Notes under the pieces: generated by a model
Databases searched by the model: none
The model's input: the letters and a program-made list of their open reading frames with translations, nothing else
Told to the model about the DNA's origin: nothing
DNA from: Candidatus Zixiibacteriota bacterium
GTDB taxonomy: Bacteria; Zixibacteria; MSB-5A5; GN15; FEB-12
Direction: 5' to 3'
NCBI GenBank assembly: GCA_023700785.1
Contig: JAMPYH010000106.1
Location: 1-8,179, forward strand
DNA: 8,179 bases
Position numbers and translations under genes: made by a program
Part shown: piece after piece, positions 6,193 through 8,179 of the stretch
Layout of the letters: each line of letters starts with the position of its first letter
Numbering within the stretch: position 1 is the first letter of the stretch

Positions 6193-6918
6193 ATGGACAC
6201 GGACAGGCCGACACCCGCGTATAAACGCGTCCTGATAAAGATCTCCGGAGAGGCCCTGATGGGCCCCTCGGAGTTCGGCATCCACACCCCCACAGTCGAA
6301 TATATCTGCAAGCAGGTCGCCGACGTCAAATCGCTCGGCATCGAGCTTGGTCTGGTCGTTGGCGGCGGCAACATCTTCCGCGGCATGAAGGGAGCCGAGC
6401 GCGGCATGGATCGCGTCACCGGCGACAATATCGGCATGCTCGCGACCGTCATGAACTCACTGGCCCTGATGGATATGCTCGAGCAGATGGGGATCTACAC
6501 GCGCGTGATGTCGGCGGTCAAGATCGAAGCTTTTGCCGAGCCGTATATCCGCCGCCGCGCTATCCGGCACATGGAAAAGGGGAGAACAGTCATTTTTGCC
6601 GCCGGCACCGGCAACCCCTATTTCAGCACCGATACCGCCGCCTCGCTTCGCGCGATGGAGGTCGGCGCGCAGCTGATGGTCAAAGCGACCAATGTGGACG
6701 GCGTTTATTCCGCCGATCCGAAAAAGGTCAAGGACGCCGTCTTTTTCCCGACGCTGAGCTATATGGATGTCCTGACCAAGGAACTGAAAGTCATGGATTC
6801 CACCTCGATCTCACTGCTGAAGGATAACCGCATTCCGGTTCGCGTCATCGACCTGAGCAAGCCGGGTATCCTGAAGCAAGTGGTGTTGGGTGAGAATGTC
6901 GGCACGCTTATCTGTTAA
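6193..6918 (+). CDS. pyrH: UMP kinase
   Basis: Phosphorylates UMP to UDP with ATP in pyrimidine nucleotide synthesis; the bacterial enzyme is a hexameric amino-acid-kinase-fold protein, unrelated to eukaryotic UMP/CMP kinase. Its 241 residues match the family. Motifs are YKRVLIKISGEAL at 10-22 (Lys16 near the phosphates), the glycine-rich VVGGGNIFRG at 55-64, the UMP-binding GTGNPYFSTDTAA at 138-150, and VDGVYSADP at 168-176, which precedes the ATP-binding region. ATG 6193 lies 3 bases after the tsf stop, and GGTGAG in the end of tsf (6181-6186) can act as its ribosome binding site, so translation is probably coupled. Activity of this family is usually controlled by GTP and UTP, but nothing in this sequence tests that. 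Confidence 0.98.
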   Translation: MDTDRPTPAYKRVLIKISGEALMGPSEFGIHTPTVEYICKQVADVKSLGIELGLVVGGGNIFRGMKGAERGMDRVTGDNIGMLATVMNSLALMDMLEQMGIYTRVMSAVKIEAFAEPYIRRRAIRHMEKGRTVIFAAGTGNPYFSTDTAASLRAMEVGAQLMVKATNVDGVYSADPKKVKDAVFFPTLSYMDVLTKELKVMDSTSISLLKDNRIPVRVIDLSKPGILKQVVLGENVGTLIC

Positions 6919-6948
6919 GTCTGACGACTTCGCAAAGGAGCAGAACTG

Positions 6949-7506
6949 ATGATTGACGAGATCCTCAAACAGACCAAAGAGAAGATGCACAAGTCGGTGG
7001 AAGCGATCCATCGCGAACTGGCTACTGTCCGGACCGGCAAAGCCTCCACGCATTTGCTCGACACGGTTCGGGTCGAAGCGTACGGCTCCGTCATGCCGCT
7101 TAACCAGGTTGGGACGGTCTCCGCTCCCGAGGCTCGCCTGCTGACCATCCAGGCGTTCGACAAAACGGTCGTCGGCGAGATCGTCAAAGCGATCCAAAAA
7201 GCCGATCTTGGACTGAACCCGCAGGCTGACGGTACCCTGATCCGCATCCCGATCCCCGCGCTCAACGAAGAGCGGCGCAAAGAACTGGTGAAGCATTGCA
7301 AGCATCTCGCCGAGGAAGGGAAAGTGGCGATCCGCAATGTCCGCCGCGACGCCAACGACCATCTCAAAAAAGCGCTCAAAGATCACAAGCTGGCTGAAGA
7401 CGCCGAGAAGGAAGCGATGGAGAAAGTCCAGAAATTCACGGACGATTTCATTCACCAGATCGACGACATGCTGGCCAAAAAAGAGAAAGAGATGATGGAG
7501 GTCTGA
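6949..7506 (+). CDS. frr: Ribosome recycling factor
   Basis: With EF-G, splits the post-termination ribosome so that subunits and mRNA can be reused. The 185-residue length is exactly typical. The family layout is visible: the first helix of domain I (about 1-28), the VRTGKAST motif at 27-34, the small beta domain II with PLNQVGTVSAPEARLL and IRIPIPALNEERR, then two long charged helices to the C-terminus (KVAIRNVRRDAND and following). A strong ribosome binding site AAAGGAG (6934-6940) sits 8 bases before ATG 6949. It is the last gene of the operon, 30 bases after pyrH, and a terminator follows 24 bases after its stop. The pyrH-frr pair is highly conserved; the uppS and cdsA genes that often follow are absent here. 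Confidence 0.98.
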   Translation: MIDEILKQTKEKMHKSVEAIHRELATVRTGKASTHLLDTVRVEAYGSVMPLNQVGTVSAPEARLLTIQAFDKTVVGEIVKAIQKADLGLNPQADGTLIRIPIPALNEERRKELVKHCKHLAEEGKVAIRNVRRDANDHLKKALKDHKLAEDAEKEAMEKVQKFTDDFIHQIDDMLAKKEKEMMEV

Positions 7507-7530
7507 CGACCGACGTCAAAGGTGATAATC

Positions 7531-7558
7531 AAAACCCCGGCGAGAGCCGGGGTTTTTT
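7531..7558. terminator. Intrinsic terminator of the frr operon, probably bidirectional
   Basis: CCCCGGC (7535-7541) pairs with GCCGGGG (7546-7552) around a GAGA tetraloop. The stem extends by AAAA (7531-7534) pairing with TTTT (7553-7556), and six Ts follow on the plus strand (7553-7558). It lies 24 bases after the frr stop and 27 bases before the end of the convergent CBS gene. Because the left arm begins with AAAA, the minus-strand transcript also ends in a T run, so it can serve both genes. Confidence 0.93.
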
Positions 7559-7585
7559 GTTTGAGGTCCTGTTCTTCAAGTAGTT

Positions 7586-8029
7586 TCAGCCCGGATACGA
7601 TCCGTTGATATACTGCCAGAGGTAACGATTCTCGACTTCGATATTCGTCATCTGCGTCTTGACCACATCGCCGATCGACACCAGCCCGACCAGGCGATTA
7701 CCGTCCACTATCGGTACATGGCGTATCCGATTGTTCGTCATGACGCCGGCAATGTAGCCGACCTCGTCAGACTCCAGCCCGACTATGACCTGCGCGGTCA
7801 TTAGCTCGCCGACCGTCATGTCGGAGAAGTTGGCGCAATCAGCGTAGGCCTTGCGGAAAATATCCTTGTCTGAGAGAATCCCGACCAATTCGTTTGTCTC
7901 GTTGAGCACGGGGAGACAACTGACGCGGTTTCGGATAAGCAGATCCATGGCGAGATGTATTTTGGTGGTCGGCGTGGCGGTGACGACATCACGCTTGTGC
8001 TTCGCTTGCAGGAGCTCACGGACGGTCAT
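7586..8029 (-). CDS. Two-CBS-domain protein (stand-alone Bateman module)
   Basis: A 147-residue soluble protein made almost entirely of two CBS domains, about residues 6-62 and 72-126, each ending in the adenosyl-ligand motif G-h-h-S-x-x-D (GILSDKD at 50-56, GLVSIGD at 115-121). Such modules sense AMP, ATP, SAM or similar adenosyl ligands; the ligand and partner here cannot be told from sequence. No catalytic domain is fused. The short tail ends YINGSYPG, an ending seen in other stand-alone bacterial CBS proteins. Start choice: a perfect AGGAGG (8035-8040, minus strand) lies 5 bases before the ATG at 8029-8027. The longer in-frame TTG start at 8050 would place that ribosome binding site inside the gene and is rejected. 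It is convergent with the frr operon and shares its terminator; it is transcribed alone within the window. Confidence 0.93.
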   Translation of the reverse strand: MTVRELLQAKHKRDVVTATPTTKIHLAMDLLIRNRVSCLPVLNETNELVGILSDKDIFRKAYADCANFSDMTVGELMTAQVIVGLESDEVGYIAGVMTNNRIRHVPIVDGNRLVGLVSIGDVVKTQMTNIEVENRYLWQYINGSYPG

Positions 8030-8034
8030 GGTTT

Positions 8035-8040
8035 CCTCCT
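8035..8040 (-). promoter_or_regulatory. Ribosome binding site that fixes the CBS gene start
   Basis: Reading the minus strand, AGGAGG followed by AAACC and ATG is an ideal Shine-Dalgarno arrangement. It decides in favour of the start codon at 8029 over the TTG at 8050. Confidence 0.9.
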
Positions 8041-8120
8041 GAACTGGCAACGACAGCCACCGAATCGGGGGCGAGTTGAGAGTTGTGGCCGACGTCGCGA
8101 AGTGATATGTTTGACTGGCC

Positions 8121-8137
8121 GGTCCAAAGGTTGGACC
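8121..8137. repeat. Perfect 7-3-7 palindrome upstream of the CBS gene
   Basis: GGTCCAA (8121-8127) and TTGGACC (8131-8137) are exact reverse complements around AGG. With the candidate minus-strand promoter, the dyad would span roughly +4 to +20 of the CBS transcript, suiting an operator or a 5'-end mRNA hairpin. No T tract follows on either strand. Confidence 0.6.
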
Positions 8138-8147
8138 CTGTGTATAA

Positions 8148-8177
8148 AGAATACGTTGCGCCGGATAGATATGTCAA
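8148..8177 (-). promoter_or_regulatory. Candidate sigma70 promoter of the CBS gene
   Basis: On the minus strand a perfect TTGACA (8177-8172) is followed after 18 bases by TATTCT (8153-8148), four of six matches to the -10 consensus. It predicts a start near 8141 and a 5' leader of about 110 bases that includes the palindrome at 8121-8137. The perfect -35 is persuasive; the -10 is moderate. Confidence 0.5.
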
Positions 8178-8179
8178 GA

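Noticed and set aside
5467..6285. 272-residue minus-strand reading frame
   Set aside because: Antisense shadow of tsf; its apparent internal repeats simply mirror the EF-Ts duplication.
6811..7455. 214-residue minus-strand reading frame
   Set aside because: Antisense to frr, with no ribosome binding site or family motif.
8030..8050. TTG start giving a 154-residue CBS protein
   Set aside because: The perfect AGGAGG would fall inside the coding sequence; the ATG at 8029 uses it with ideal spacing.
8111..8148. Plus-strand promoter TTGACT and TATAAA at the right edge
   Set aside because: The spacer is 26 bases, too long for an unaided sigma70 promoter; kept only as a remark in the palindrome finding.
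1..8179. CRISPR array, insertion sequence, prophage or defence system
   Set aside because: No regularly spaced direct repeats, transposase, integrase or defence-gene motifs are present; all major frames are housekeeping genes.

Overview
The window carries a conventional bacterial chromosomal segment of moderately high GC content (estimated by eye, not computed). It shows clean Shine-Dalgarno sites, a sigma70-type promoter and a textbook intrinsic terminator. The single block rplM-rpsI-rpsB-tsf-pyrH-frr, together with sequences that look like generic Gram-negative or candidate-phylum orthologues, suggests a bacterium of the FCB or a neighbouring lineage (for example a Zixibacteria-like or delta-proteobacteria-like group). 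That placement is inference; a phylogeny of L13, S9, S2, EF-Ts, UMP kinase and RRF would settle it.

Layout. Bases 1-1509 hold the 3' part of an AMP-forming long-chain acyl-CoA synthetase that enters from the left edge. It is followed after 23 bases by mtnA (1533-2540, methylthioribose-1-phosphate isomerase of methionine salvage), then by a SprT-like zinc metalloprotease with a C-terminal zinc ribbon (about 2637-3245). A 307-base non-coding region (3246-3552) contains an inverted repeat, a strong-looking promoter (TTGACA, 16 bases, TATACT) and a small possible leader hairpin. This promoter drives the translation operon at 3553-7506: L13, S9, S2, EF-Ts, UMP kinase and ribosome recycling factor. 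The only sizeable gap inside the operon is the 134-base rpsI-rpsB spacer, which has two hairpins, one with a cUUCGg tetraloop and one resembling a degenerate REP-type palindromic repeat. The operon ends in an 11-bp terminator hairpin with a T tract (7531-7558). A two-CBS-domain protein on the minus strand (7586-8029) converges on that terminator. Its upstream region at the right edge holds a candidate promoter and a perfect 7-3-7 palindrome.

How the genes work together. L13, S9 and S2 are ribosomal structural proteins; EF-Ts recharges EF-Tu, RRF splits post-termination ribosomes, and PyrH supplies UDP for RNA synthesis. Co-transcription therefore ties ribosome production to translation-factor and pyrimidine nucleotide supply. 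The upstream genes (acyl-CoA ligase, MtnA, SprT-like) have no obvious shared pathway and look like a loose housekeeping neighbourhood. I found no CRISPR array, tRNA, rRNA, insertion sequence, prophage or defence system. The less-explained signals are non-coding: the rpsI-rpsB spacer, the rplM leader, and the palindrome upstream of the CBS gene.
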